A stretch of 64,000 bases of DNA from Smittia aterrima (Eukaryota > Arthropoda > Insecta > Diptera > Chironomidae). The notes beneath the pieces are model-generated. The model made no database searches. It was given only the letters and a program-made list of their open reading frames with translations, and was not told the origin of the DNA. Location of the stretch: NCBI GenBank assembly GCA_033063855.1, contig CP093831.1, positions 23,374,001-23,438,000 on the forward strand, written 5' to 3'. The position numbers and the translations under genes are program-made. Positions 25,033 through 37,527 of this stretch are shown here, in pieces. The stretch's first letter is position 1. The number at the start of each line of letters is the position of its first letter.

Positions 25033-28000
25033 GCTCTTCAAAGCTTTTAAAGCGAACTTAGTGGATTTTAATGATCGACTCGGATGAAGGCCCCGAGTTT
25101 TTAATTATGAAAAACTCTTCAATAACTCTCTAAATGTTTACGCAAAAATAAAATTAATGAGAACTTTTAAAATAAAATCTCGGAAAAATCGATAAAATTG
25201 TTTTTGCTGTTGAAATCGCTCACTGTCGTCGTGGTTTTCTACCTGCTTTTCATCGCATATGTGACGATAATTTCAGTGCATGTTCACCTTTTTGTTGTGC
25301 TTCACATGTGTTTAAGGAGAAAGAGTCCGCGATTTTCACGTGCAAAGAGAGAAGCGATGCATGAGGAGGGAAAGAGGTTTCCAGTTAAATTCGCCGTGTG
25401 GTGCAGACGGTAAAACCTCTAATTCCCGCAATTATGATGCATTAACGAATGGATAAACATTTGAGTTTATATGAGGAACACAATAGCGAGCTGCTAAACT
25501 CAAAAGAGCTCTCAATCGAACGAAACTCTTTAAGGAATATTACAAATTTCTAGTTCTCGTTCGAACTTTCATGAAAGACCCGGAACCTGGAATCTGTCGC
25601 TATCATTGAAATATATTTTTATCCAGTTTGAAATCAAAATATTTTGATTCTCTTCCTAGCAAAGCAGTGAACTTTCATAAACTGCTTCCGTGCTTCGAGT
25701 GAGTTCGAGACAATTTTCCTCCATCTCGTCGAGAGATGAATGGCTGAGCATTTTTTATTGCGCCGTGCGGGATGTGAAATTTATATTTCTGTGGCTTTTT
25801 GCACAGACACCGCAGGCTGACGTTGGCCTCGTATGAAGAAAAGGGTTGCACATTGAAATAATTTATGAATTTGTCAGATTAATTCGCACACGTGAGTTGG
25901 TCTGCAATTTTTCAGAAGTCGAGCTGATGCGAGAAACATTAAATTCGAGGGGAAAGTAGAGAATAATTTTGTATGATTTATTCAAGCCAACGTGTTATTG
26001 TTTGAACTCAAAATTTCGCCACTGGAATAGGAAATTATTAAAGTGCTTTCGTCGAGAGCTTAAGAGAAGTTCGGGTAGCCATTCAATTCAGTTTTTTAAC
26101 AAAGAAAAAAAAAGTTTTTTTAAGATTAAATATGGATTTATTTTTTGTTAACTTTCAGTCTTGTCATTTGATGATCACACTTCATGGTCACCCTAAAGCT
26201 TTCTTGTTTCATCAGATAATTTGAGAAATTGTAAGAACAAATATTTTTTCTTTCGATTCTCGTTGATAATTTATTTCCGATTTGCCCAATCATTTATCAA
26301 ACTCAATTGTTTCGTCAGCAATTTGTTTGAGCATTAACCCGAATGTTATTTAATTTATCATCACAATTATGATTAGAACGAACAATCGAATGTCTTTAAC
26401 CCGATTTGTTACTTGACGAGGCTTTTCCGCTATGGCTCATAAATTTTCATTGGTAGTCTCATCATTCGAATGAATTCTCAAACGATGTTATCACTCATCG
26501 GACTTTATTTCACCTTTATGAGGATTTATTGGAGCGTTTCGGTTCGGAAGTGCTTTGCAATAAACAAGTCCAATAAATGTCCATCACAGACCATCAAATT
26601 TTATTCGTTCGGCAATTACAATTGAAAGACATTTTCATGGGAATTGCGAAGTTTGCTGCACGCAGACTTCTCTGTTGATTCAATAAAATTAAATAAAGGA
26701 AGATATAAATTTCCGGAATTTAATTTTTCTCTCCCTCAAAATGGTTTTCAGTTTCAAATCACGCACGAAGAATCTCCAAGTGGTTCCTTTCTTATTTATC
26801 GACCGAGAAGCCGTAACATGAAATGGCCATTCGAAACATCTGAGGAACGATTTGATTTCTCTATTCTTAATATTGAAAAACTTTTAAGGCATCGAAGGCC
26901 CAAGACATTTGAAACCCAAGAGACCGGCAAAGCTTTAATATCTGGAAAATACCTAAACGACAAAGTGTTTCGTTCAACTAAGTGGACATGAAATAACTAA
27001 GATTTGTGAAGCATCGATTAGAGTTTTAAAAGTTTAAAAATGATTTATGGACCTCAGAGCGGATTAAGAGGAAATCTTCGGACGAGGGAGAATGGCCATT
27101 AATTTCCCGTAAACTGAAAATACCAAAAATTTCAATTTTTAGCTTTTTAATAAACCAACGATTCACAGCACGTAGAAAAGTATTTTATGGTCGATGCGAT
27201 AAAGACCGAACGAGATATTTTTCGGGAAATGAAAACTATTGAACAGAAATTTCAGTTCATCCGTTGCCATTGAGCATTTTCCAATTTTCCTAAGACTTCT
27301 CTTCGATGTTTCATAAAATATTTACGAGTTCAGGCTTGATTCGCTCTCGTTGATAAACGAAAGACTTTCATAAATCATAAGATGTTCGGTTTCCCTTCAC
27401 AATCTAAGAACGAAATGGAGACAATCTCAAAAGTTTTCAAACTTGTTTCCATCTGCTTCTCAAAACTTGAATGAGTGCACAAAAAACCTTCAAGTTTTCC
27501 AACATTTTTCTTCCTAAATGTAACATTTTAAAAGCTTTTCATCCTCTCAAATGTGACTTCAAGGGTGATTGAAGCTAATAAAAAATATGTTTACACAACA
27601 AGCCTTTTCAAGAGCACATTCAAGTGAAGCACTACATGTGGAACATCCTTTTACCTACGACGAGTAGGGAAATATTATTTAAAAAATTAAGTTTTAAATC
27701 GCATAAGCTTCTAGACAAAAATGATTGTTCTTCAGCTTTGATTCTCATAAAAAGTTTAAACAAATACAAGTCACAATTAAATCAATAGAAAGATTATTAA
27801 AAAATGTAGGTCGGAGTAATGCAACCTCATGTGAAATATTTTTAATTCATTTCCTCATCAACGAAGGACGGATCTCTCGGTTGGCAGCATCCCCTGCCAT
27901 CAAATCAACATCGAAAGCAGAGCATGCACATAAAATATAACGAGCTGTGAACGAGACAAGACCGTTTGGGAAATCATTTTCCGAAGAACTCAACGATAAA

Positions 28001-31000
28001 GTGCCTGTTTATAGTTTCGTGATTTAATCTCTGCAGCTGATAACGTTATGCAAATTGCTTTCGTGTTAAGTGCAATCTGCTTCCTTTTGAGCATCAGACA
28101 CCAACTTGATGGAGAAAAGAGCTCAGATATAGGAAAACTTTTTCAATTTTAATTTAAACATTTTTGTTTCGAGGGAAAAAATTGGCATCAAAGAAAAAGC
28201 TGATGAAATTAAATTTTGTGGACAAAAAACTTTCTCATGTCGATCTCGTTTGAATGAATATTCATCACGTTTTTGCTGAAGCCAAACTCTTTTCAATAAA
28301 TCATTTCAATGATTTCACAATCATTTGGGTTTTTGTTTGAAGTGTTATTAAAATTGTATTATCTGATGTTGAGTGCAGTTTGAAGAGCTTAATGTTACCT
28401 TGGATTCGTTCGTCATCGACGTCAAATTTATAAACGAATTTGTATTGAAACAACTCTAACGAAATTGGAAAAGTCAGCCTTCCTGTTCTGAAAACTGTTC
28501 AAACAAGATTAATTTTTCACTAAAGAAGACTCGGCGAACATGCTGAATGAACAAAATGAATGCAATTCCCTTAAGCAAGCATCTTATTTTCTTCGCCAAT
28601 TATCGTCGACTTTAACCGAACAGAATTTTCTTCCCTCTTGTTGTTATCTTCACTTGACCAGACGAAGCAGTTTTCATTATTTTATGCTTCTTGCTGTTCA
28701 CTTTTACGAGGCTTTTGGATGTTGTTTCTTCACTTGATGAAAATGCAACAAAGAAAACTTTTGAAATGCAATTAAATGAAAAGGGAAATTCGCTTGAGGC
28801 TACTTTAAAACTCAGATCAATAATTTAAGTTGAATTAAAACTCTAAAATAAAATAAGTAACTTTCAAGAAATGAGCTTTGGACTTTCAAGCCAAAATTTA
28901 AAATTTTAAAGTTTTCAATTAAACTATTCATATGACAAACTCTACGCGAGAAACAAAGCTAACTAACAGATCATGAACTTCATAAACAATCCCAACGCTG
29001 CCGCAATTGAAACATGAAAACTTTTGTCTCTTAGTTCAGAAACTTTCTGTATAACAATATTACCATCATTTTGTAAAAGTGAACTCTCCACATTCGCTCA
29101 ACATTCTCCGAAAACTTTTACTTCGTTTCGTAAATTATCTCACTGCAAAAAGCGCAACGACGACGACAACGACGTAAAAGTTTAAGGAGAAAAGATAAAT
29201 TTTCTGGATGCTTAACCACATCAAACATAATAAAATTACAAGACAAACTTTCAACTTGAATTTATTTTGAAATCAGAAAAATTAAATTATTTTCAAAACT
29301 GAGAAGAAATAATCTTCTTTAATTTAAAGAGCTTTGAGTGAAAGAAGAAAAGCTCGACAACTGATGTCTCTGCTCATTTTAAACTTTACGCAAATTAACT
29401 TCATTCATCACTAATCGCTTGCACTCACAAAACTATTCAGAAAATTTCCTCGAAGAAAGCGCATGGAGCAGACTTTTTATGGTTTCCGTGAGTTGGTGAA
29501 GTCTCAACGAATGAGAATGAGAAAACGCGAACAATTGAAATGTTGAGACTGAAACGACATCGTCACGAATGAAAATATTATTTTCTTACATTTTCATCTT
29601 GCTGTGAAGTAAATGATGAGGAAAAGCTTTTAATATCGAGTTGCTCTTAATTCTTCTCGAGATTCTCTCACACGAATTCATTTCACTTCGACCCTTTAAT
29701 GGAAATCTCGAACGAACGCTGAGAAAATCAATTCGTAACATCACGCAATCTCATTCTCCTGGTGAAGCAATTCTTTGTTGAAGTGGTCGAAGGAAATTGT
29801 GGAAAGCAATTGAACTTTTCCTTGTGAAATATTTAACTTTTCTTTCCTGCGATTCTTCAAAGCAAAGATCGTAAAAAAATCCGTCAACGACACAAATTCC
29901 TCAACAACATTCTCGAGAGTCTTCTGTGGAAGCTTTCCGCATAGTTTTCTCTTGTTTATTTAGATCATGTTCCCTGTCCTCCAGCTCAAGCAAGCGACGA
30001 AGCTATCCAAAGCTATTCGTACCAGAAAGTTTTACTCTTTGCATGATAAACTCTCAGTCAGACATTCTTCACATGCTCGAGTGTTTCATCCTCTCGTGAA
30101 AGTTTGAAATATAAAATTCCATTTTCCAGAAAGTTTTGACTTTAACTAAGAATCATTGATTGAATAAACTTTGTTCTTGACCGAGAAAGAAAAAATCTTG
30201 TTAGACTTTAAAATATTTGATTGTACAAGATATTGCTCAATAATTCTCAATCGACGTAAAGATCATAAATCTTTCGAGAATTTTTAATGATTCGTTCACT
30301 GTCGTTATCAATTGTGAATAATTAAACTCTCGTTCGACACGAAGTTCTCACAATTTTCTCGTTCCACTCTTCGTTAATGTTGCTTCATTTAAAAAATCGA
30401 TGAAACTTCTTCACTTTAGTCGATTCACTGTCGGAATAGAAAGTTTGATTTGTCAGGAGACGATCTCGGAGGAACGCAAACTTGGAGCTTTATGCGCATT
30501 TAAAATTCTGTCACAGCAAATTTGTTTTTGAAATGTTTTCTTCCTTCGATCACAAAACCGAGAATGGACTTTCGTGTTTCACCATCGACACTACAAAACT
30601 TTTCATTTCAGAATTGAACAAACATTTCAGTTTATTTGCTTTTATATTTTTCGTCTCGTCGCTTTTATTTTCGGATGAGATTCGCAAGCCTTTTGTTCGA
30701 TTGAGTTTTCTCTTCGAGCCGGCATAAAATGCACAAATTCTCGCAATAAAATATTTAAAATGTTTTTCATTAATTGAAAGCTTTTTGTGATTGTTTCTGT
30801 TTTAGTTTTCTTTCCGTTGCCTTTGGCTATGTCGATGGCTGTTTTAAATTGTTTGATGGACAATTTCTCTCTGTCTGAGCTTCTCCGATGCTGCAGTTTC
30901 ATTAATTTCTTAGTTTAAACTTCGTCGTGTTGCAATTTAAGGAAATTTATTCGAGAAAATTATAATTTCGAAACTTTAAAATAACAAAATAAATTTCTTT

Positions 31001-32803
31001 TTCTTCTACAAAGTTCGCGATGAAAGGAAAAATTATGAAAATTGAGAATCTTTTCTTCGAAGCGCTTTTTTGCCGAGTTGAAACTTCATCTTCGTGAAAC
31101 ACAATATTGCGTGACTTCATCGCTAAATAAAAGTTTTCTTTTTCCAAGCGAAGAAGTTTCTCATCTCATCGTAGACTTTAAAGATTAATCAGCCTAGTCG
31201 ACAACATCTTGCCAAGTCTTCGCCTCTATTGACGGATCTGTGACTTTCCAATTTAAAGCAAATTAAAAGATCACGAGAAAATTAAACAAACTTGACTCGT
31301 CGGTGAACTCGAGCAGCAGCGAAATTTCGTAACGAAGTGAAAAGTCTATCAAGGAAATTAACATCGGCATCACTTTTATTAAATTTGTTTCCGCAGATTC
31401 TCTCTCGTGTCACATCGAAACCGTTCGCTCATCCATTGATTCAATTTTAAAAGGCAAACAATTTTCCTCTTAGCACTAAGCGGATGGGAAAAACGCGAAA
31501 ACTTTTTCCATCAATTTTATTATGTTTTTGTTTGTTGTCCAGAGTTGTAGTCACTTAATCCATCTCTGAACCGCCGTTTACAGTAAACAGAGGTCGACGG
31601 ATAAAAATTTCGAGCAATAAAAAATACTTTTTTCATTCGAGAATTTTTTTTAATTTAAAATTGACAATCTTGCTTTGCGGTGACCCTTCTGCAGTACTTG
31701 AAAGTTACTTGAATTGAAAATTCTGTCAAATTATTTCTGTTGACAGATGTTCTGGTGACTTAAATTTTTCCTTATCCATTGCTAAGAATCGATGTCAAAT
31801 AAAAAGTGACCTTATTTCTTCAGGTCAGGTCTTTTTTGTGAATAACTCGCTCATTGCAATTGAAATGAGAGTGAATGTAAATGAGTTCACTGAAATACAT
31901 TTAATAATTGAAATATTGTTTATTCATCTGCTTTCTGTTGTTTTGAATTACTTTTTTGTTCAGATAAGAAAATCCTTAGAACTTTTGTAATACGACTTTA
32001 GCCTTTAAAAGAGGAATCGATTACAACTGACCAATAAATTTCAATTAAAGCGAGCGCGACAGGCGATAAGCTACGTACAGCGTTGGTCGAGGTTGTTTTA
32101 TTTTTAAACCCAAGGGAATGAAAGAGCAAAGAGAAATTGTGATTATTATGGCGTGTTCTTGTACAAGTTGAACTCTACAAAGCTCTTTCACATTTCACAG
32201 CAGAGGCGACAAAAGCTTTCGATCGAAAAACTTTATTTTTTCTTCAATGAACAGCAAAATAAACATTTTCCTATCAGCATCGCAGTTGCGTCAAGACTAA
32301 GAAGAAATTTTATGTTGCAATCTCTTTTTCCTTGCGAAACTTCCTGATCATCATCATCATTGAATCGTCATCAAGCTCTAAATTATTTTTCTCTCTCGCA
32401 ATGTTTGTTGGAGAGAATATTTGAAATGAAATATTTTCGAGCATCAAAGGATTGCAATCCATTGCTGATTTGAAATTTTAATGAAACTTGTCAAAAGGAA
32501 ATAATTCAAGATATTGACAAATCCGTTTGCTATGAAATGAATGTTTGTTCATTCATTTTCTACTCATCAGAGAAAATTTGAAGTTTCAATAAGATTTTAA
32601 CACTCTTGTGTTCAGAATGGAATTTTGCAGAGAGGAAACATAAAGGAAGCTTTTTGTAGAAAAAATAATTTTGTTGAGTACATCATCAGTCTTTGTTTCA
32701 AGTCGAAGGAGTCACGAAGAGATTTTATTTCTTTTGTTTTTAAAGAGTCACACTGCAAAAAAGATTGAATAGAAATCCTCAGAAGGTTTACACACAATTT
32801 TGA
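25033..32803. other. Long gene-free intergenic region
   Basis: There are 7.8 kb with no coding exon I can support. Open frames such as 26644-26991 and 30482-30727 have no domain and start at non-ATG codons or lack splice context. No tRNA-like cloverleaf, tandem array or inverted-repeat element was noticed by eye. Confidence 0.5.
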
Positions 32804-34880
32804 CTACTCTGAGCCATTCTGGAGACGGAAAAGAGCCTCAAAAATGAATCTGTACACTAAATAATCTTTCAGAGTGATCAGCCACTCAACTGAGAAAGCA
32901 ATGACTGTAAAAGTCAAGCTTGTTGACCAAATAACGAAGCCAGGTTCAAGTAAATGCATGTTCAGTATTTTTGGTTCATCAACTGTCAAATATTTCAATC
33001 TTTGCTTTCGTACTTTTTCCTTCCAGACTTCCTCAGTATGATAATTGGTGATTCCAGCGGTGAAGAGCTGCTGAGACTTCAAATCAAAGATTCCAACAAA
33101 ATGATGATGAGCTGGAAACATTAAGCCGCACATTGTAATGTAGAGAACTTCTTTTCTCACTCTTTCAGCAAAGCGTCCTTTTGTTTCCGCCGCGACTTCT
33201 GCTTCGTAGACGAGATCAGTTTGTACGACTCCTTTGAAATCGGGTTTAAAGAAGTCTTCAAAGTTGAAGTCGTGTCTTTGAATATATTCATTGAAGGGTC
33301 CATCGTCTATAGACATTTTTATTGAATCAATTTCTTCTTTAGCCCTGGAAATAAAAATATTATTTTTTTTTAAATTTGAAATAAAATAAAATTTAACCTT
33401 TTGCTTATTTCTGATTCTGGAAATTTTTCTCGATAGCCTAATTCCATGTAGAAAGTGTAGCCTTGCTCGATCATCTCATCGACTGTTTGAATTTCTGGTT
33501 TCATTACATCTTTCTGCATGAACTCGTACATTTTGCCTTGCCATGCTGTTCTGATGATCATGCAGAACAAGATGAACAACATTGTCAAATATCTCGCGAA
33601 ATTTCTTTGAGGGACAACGACCTGCGAGATTCCGAAAAAGATCTGAACAACAATTAAAGTTGGTGTTGTGACGTTCGAGCCAATGACGAAGTCTCTTATC
33701 GATCGCTTCACAAAATGCAAAATCAGAATTGTGGTGAATGTAACAACAAAAGTCATTGCAATCAAAGCCCAAGTGAAGAAGTCGAAAGGCATCAGCAACT
33801 TCTCGTATTCAGAATAGCAGTCACTCGGTGGAACTGCCATCCTTTGAGGCAGATAGTGAAAAGGCCAAGCAATAAATTTCAGTCGTTGATCCTTATTCTT
33901 CTCATACTCATTATCCTCATAAGAGAGTCCACTTTTTGTTTGATAAAAGGACTCCACTATATTTTTTTTATTCCTTAAAACAAAGAATATCAAAATTAAA
34001 ATATTATAGCAACAAATAATAAAGAAATATTTATCAATTACCAATGCATGCCTCTATCCAAAACGTTGTCGTAGCAACCTTCTTGCATATTGACATCTGC
34101 GTAGTTGCCTCCATCAGGAATTATTTGTTTTAGTCGGTAATTAAGAGGTCGACTCAATGCTGGCAAAATCGAATCAATGAACGCTTCTGTTCGTACGATA
34201 TCGTAATCTGTCCACCTTGCAGAGATTAAAATTTCGCAATTGTGAAAGCTTTTCAACTTTTCGGACACGAATTTATCGTTTTGCCATTTCTTCGTGAGTT
34301 TGTTGAATCTGTTGACTTCCAGTAAATGAAGTTCACCACATTTCTCAGGAGAATACCAAAAGAAGGTCATCAGCTTAACGTATTCTGACTCATCAACTAG
34401 AAAGTATTCGTATTGGATGACATCCCTTAATGCGATTTTAACAGATTCAGTCCAAACATATTCTGAGACGCTAAGAGCCAACCTTTCGATGTCTTCGCTG
34501 CTTGTTTCTTGACAATACACGAATAGTTGCAAAGGCTTGTAATATTCGTTTGTTAGAATCAGTTTTTTGTTGAAATCCAACAGCTTATCAAAAGAATCGA
34601 AGGTCAGGAACGCTGATGAGTCATGAAGAATTATTTTGCCGTCAATCTCCAGGTTCTGGAGCTTGAATGGCATTCCCTCCTCGTTCAATCTTTTGAGCAT
34701 CAGCCACGTCATCGTTTCTGAGTCGATTCCATAATTTTTGATGAACATTCTTGTTTCCAATCGAAACAAATGATTTGTTACGTTCTCAAAAGCCAAAGAA
34801 AGTGAATCGTCTGATTCCAAGATGCTGGGTATGTCACAAACAACACTGGCACACAAAAATATTATAGCAAAAGTCTTCAT
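32804..34880 (-). CDS. Divergent ionotropic receptor, copy A
   Basis: Exons are 34880-34042, 33973-33398 and 33344-32804, giving 651 aa. The ATG at 34880 was chosen because it starts a clear signal peptide (MKTFAIIFLCASVVC) and aligns with both neighbours. The N-terminal extracellular part is about 270 residues. The ionotropic-receptor core follows: TM1 (FFTWALIAMTFVV), a pore/TM2 block with the family signature FGISQVVVP..NFARYL and IRTAWQGKMYEFMQ, the second ligand-binding lobe, and TM3 (EPGFVIWSTSLTF). These are ligand-gated cation channels related to glutamate receptors and act mainly in chemosensory neurons; the ligand is unknown. The second intron has a weak GTTAAA donor. The gene is the most downstream of three tandem paralogues. 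Confidence 0.85.
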
Positions 34881-34957
34881 TTCAACTTTTTTATTCAACA
34901 ACGACGACAAAACTAAAGTTTCTGATTTTCATGAAAGTTCCAAGTTTGCTTGAAAAC

Positions 34958-34980
34958 AGTTTACATGAGAAATGTTTGAC
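34958..34980 (-). promoter_or_regulatory. Conserved upstream element, receptor A
   Basis: On the + strand it reads AGTTTACATGAGAAATG then TTTGAC. It lies 78 bp upstream of the ATG. Near-identical elements sit 78-79 bp upstream of copies B and C, in otherwise less similar flanks. It may be core promoter or a shared transcription-factor site. Confidence 0.5.
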
Positions 34981-35106
34981 ATTTTAAGGATTATTTCTAA
35001 TTATGTGACGACCGATGTTTCACGTGAGGCATTTAATTGATTGATGGAACACACAAATGTCAAGATTAATCTTCAAAAAATCAATTGTGATATGTATTCC
35101 CCATTT

Positions 35107-37152
35107 TTAATAGCTACCTGAGCCTCTTTGGACACAGAAAAATGCCTCCAAAATGTATCTGTGTACTAAATAATCTTTCAGTGTGATCAACCATTCAACT
35201 AAGAATGCAATGAAAGTAAAGATCAGGCTTGTTGACCAAATAACGAAACCAGGTTCAAGTAAATGCATGGTCAGTACTTTTGGTCCATCAACTGTCAAGT
35301 ATTTCAACCTTTGAGAGCGCAATTTTTCCTTGTGCACTTCCTCAGTTTGATGCTGAATGATTCCAGCGGCGAAGAGCTGCTGAGACTTCAAATCAATGAT
35401 TCCAACAAAATAGTGATGAGGAGGAAATTTCATCCCACACATAGTCACGTGAAAAACTTCTTTCCTCACTCTTTGTTGGAAACGTCCTTGCGTTGCTTCT
35501 GCCATTTTTGCTTCAAACGCGATGTCTGACTGTACAGCTCCTTTAAAGTCACTTTCAAAGATTTCTTTCTTGAGCATTTCTAAATTTTGTTCTCTGTTCT
35601 TAAAGTTTTCTCTGGAATTTTTAAAAAGATTATTTTTATCCCTGTGTCGTATTCAAATGAATTTTCTTACACTTTCGCAAATCTTTTGTTATCTTGGCGT
35701 TGGATGACTTTGAAATAAAAGAAAGGGTCAACGTAGAAAGTGTATCCTTCCTCGAGCATTTCCTCAACTGTTTGAACTTCTGGTTTGGCGACATCTTTCT
35801 GCATGAACTCGTACATTTTCCCTTGCCACGCTGTTCGAATGATCAAGGAGAACAGAATGAATAACATTGTCAAGTATCTGGCAAAGTTTCTCTTTGGCAA
35901 AATGACTTGTGCAATCCCAAAAAATATTTGAATAACGTTGAGCGAAGGTGTCGTAACATTTGAACCAATGACGAAATCTCTGATCGATCGTTTGACGAAA
36001 TACAAAATCAGAATCGTCAGGAATGAAGCAATAAACGACGATGCAATTAAGGCCCAAGTGAAGAAGTCGAAAGGCATCACTAGCTTCTCGTATTCAGAAT
36101 AAAATCCACCAGGCGGAGCTGCCCATCTAATTGGTTGATATTCAACAGGCCATGCGATGAAATCTTGTCGCTCTCCTCGGAGTTTATCATTCTGGCTATA
36201 ACAAGAAATAATAAATGTAAATTGGATAGAAGAAATGAATAACTTAAATAATTTATTACTTGTTCCATAACCTGTCGATTCCTTGGTAACAACCTTTCTC
36301 AATCATGAAATCTGCGAAAAAGTTGTTTATCGGAGAAATTTCACGATAGACGTCTCGATACCCGTTGCGAAAGTTCAGATTTGTGCTCAACATTGACATG
36401 ATCTTTGTTTCAAAATCTTCATCCATTTCGAATTTTTCTTTAGTAGCAGAAAAAATTTCGCAATTGTGAAAGTTTTTCAATTTTTCGAACTGAAATTTAT
36501 CGTTTTCCCATTTTTTCGTGAGTTTGTCGAACCTGTTGACCTCTTGTAAATGAAGTTTCCCACATTTTCCAGGTGAGTACCAAAGAAACGTCATGAGCCT
36601 CACGAATTTCTCCTCATCGATTAGAAAGTATTCGTATTGGATGATGTCCTCTAATTCGCGACGAAAATGAAAATATGAAGTAAGCTGGTTATTTAACCGA
36701 TTTGTTCCACCAGTCGCAGCGTTAATTGGCTTTTCCTTAACGTCGAAAGCCAATGTTTTAATGTCTTTTATGGTTGCCCTCTGACAATATACGAATAGCT
36801 GCAGTGGTCGGTAGAATTCGTTTGTCAGGTTTAGATTTTTGTTAAAATCGCGAAGCTTTCCGAATGAGTTGAAAGTCAGGAACGCTGATGAGTTATGAAG
36901 AATACTATTGCCGTCAATATCAAGGTTCTTGAGACTAAAAGGCATTCCCTCCTCGTTCAATCTTTTAAGCATGAGCCACGTCATCGTTTCTGAGTCGATT
37001 CCATAATTGTTGATGAACATTCTGGTTTCCAATCGAAACAAATGATTTGTAACGTTCTCAAGAGCCAAGGAAAGTGAATTGTCTGATTCCGGGATGCTGG
37101 GTATTTCACAAGCAACACTGGCACACAAAAATAATAAAGCTAAAGTCTTCAT
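35107..37152 (-). CDS. Divergent ionotropic receptor, copy B
   Basis: Exons are 37152-36260, 36195-35671 and 35611-35107, giving 640 aa in an intact frame. It starts MKTLALLFLCASVAC, a signal peptide. The domain order matches copy A: an N-terminal lobe with a long insertion around residue 155, TM1 (FFTWALIASSFIAS), the pore/TM2 signature (FGIAQVILPKRNFARYL, IRTAWQGKMYEF), and TM3 (LLEPGFVIWSTSLIFTF). The extracellular N-terminal part diverges much more than the membrane core, as expected for chemosensory receptors. The spacing to the next copy is about 375 bp, and each gene has its own conserved upstream element, so separate promoters are likely. Confidence 0.85.
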
Positions 37153-37527
37153 TTCAACTTTTTTATTCAACATCGACGACAAAACTAAAGTTTCTGATAT
37201 TCATGATGGCTCCAAGTTTGCTTGAAAACAGTTTACTTGAGAAATGTTTGACACTTTAAGGAATATTTCATTAATTATTTGAAGAACGTTAACATACGTG
37301 CTCAATAGTTTGACGGAATTTTCAAACATTCTCCAGTGGACAATGTTCACAATAATCAAGATATTCTCGCTAAAACACTAAAAATCGATTTTGACATGTC
37401 TTACAACGACTTAAGAATCAATAGAGAAAACACTTTCTATTACAGAACTCATCCTTCTAAAAGTAAAAAGGGGTTGAATGATTGTTGTTTTACGTACCAT
37501 TCGTCTTGTCTTGAGTTTGGTACATTT
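37153..37527. other. Intergenic spacer between receptors B and C
   Basis: Apart from the conserved element of receptor B, this holds only AT-rich sequence. The receptor C stop codon at 37528 adjoins it. Confidence 0.5.
37230..37252 (-). promoter_or_regulatory. Conserved upstream element, receptor B
   Basis: This is the same element as at 34958, with one change (TTTACTTGAG). It lies 78 bp upstream of the receptor B start codon. Confidence 0.5.

Noticed and set aside
24741..25087. Several overlapping open frames rich in DPWI/MDPIHGS repeats
   Set aside because: They are translations of the GATCCATGGATC palindromes in the Foldback arm, open in several frames on both strands.
26644..26991. Open frame of 115 codons
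   Set aside because: It opens at a non-ATG codon and has no recognisable family. It is insufficient to call a gene, though it is the best candidate in the 25-32.8 kb gap.
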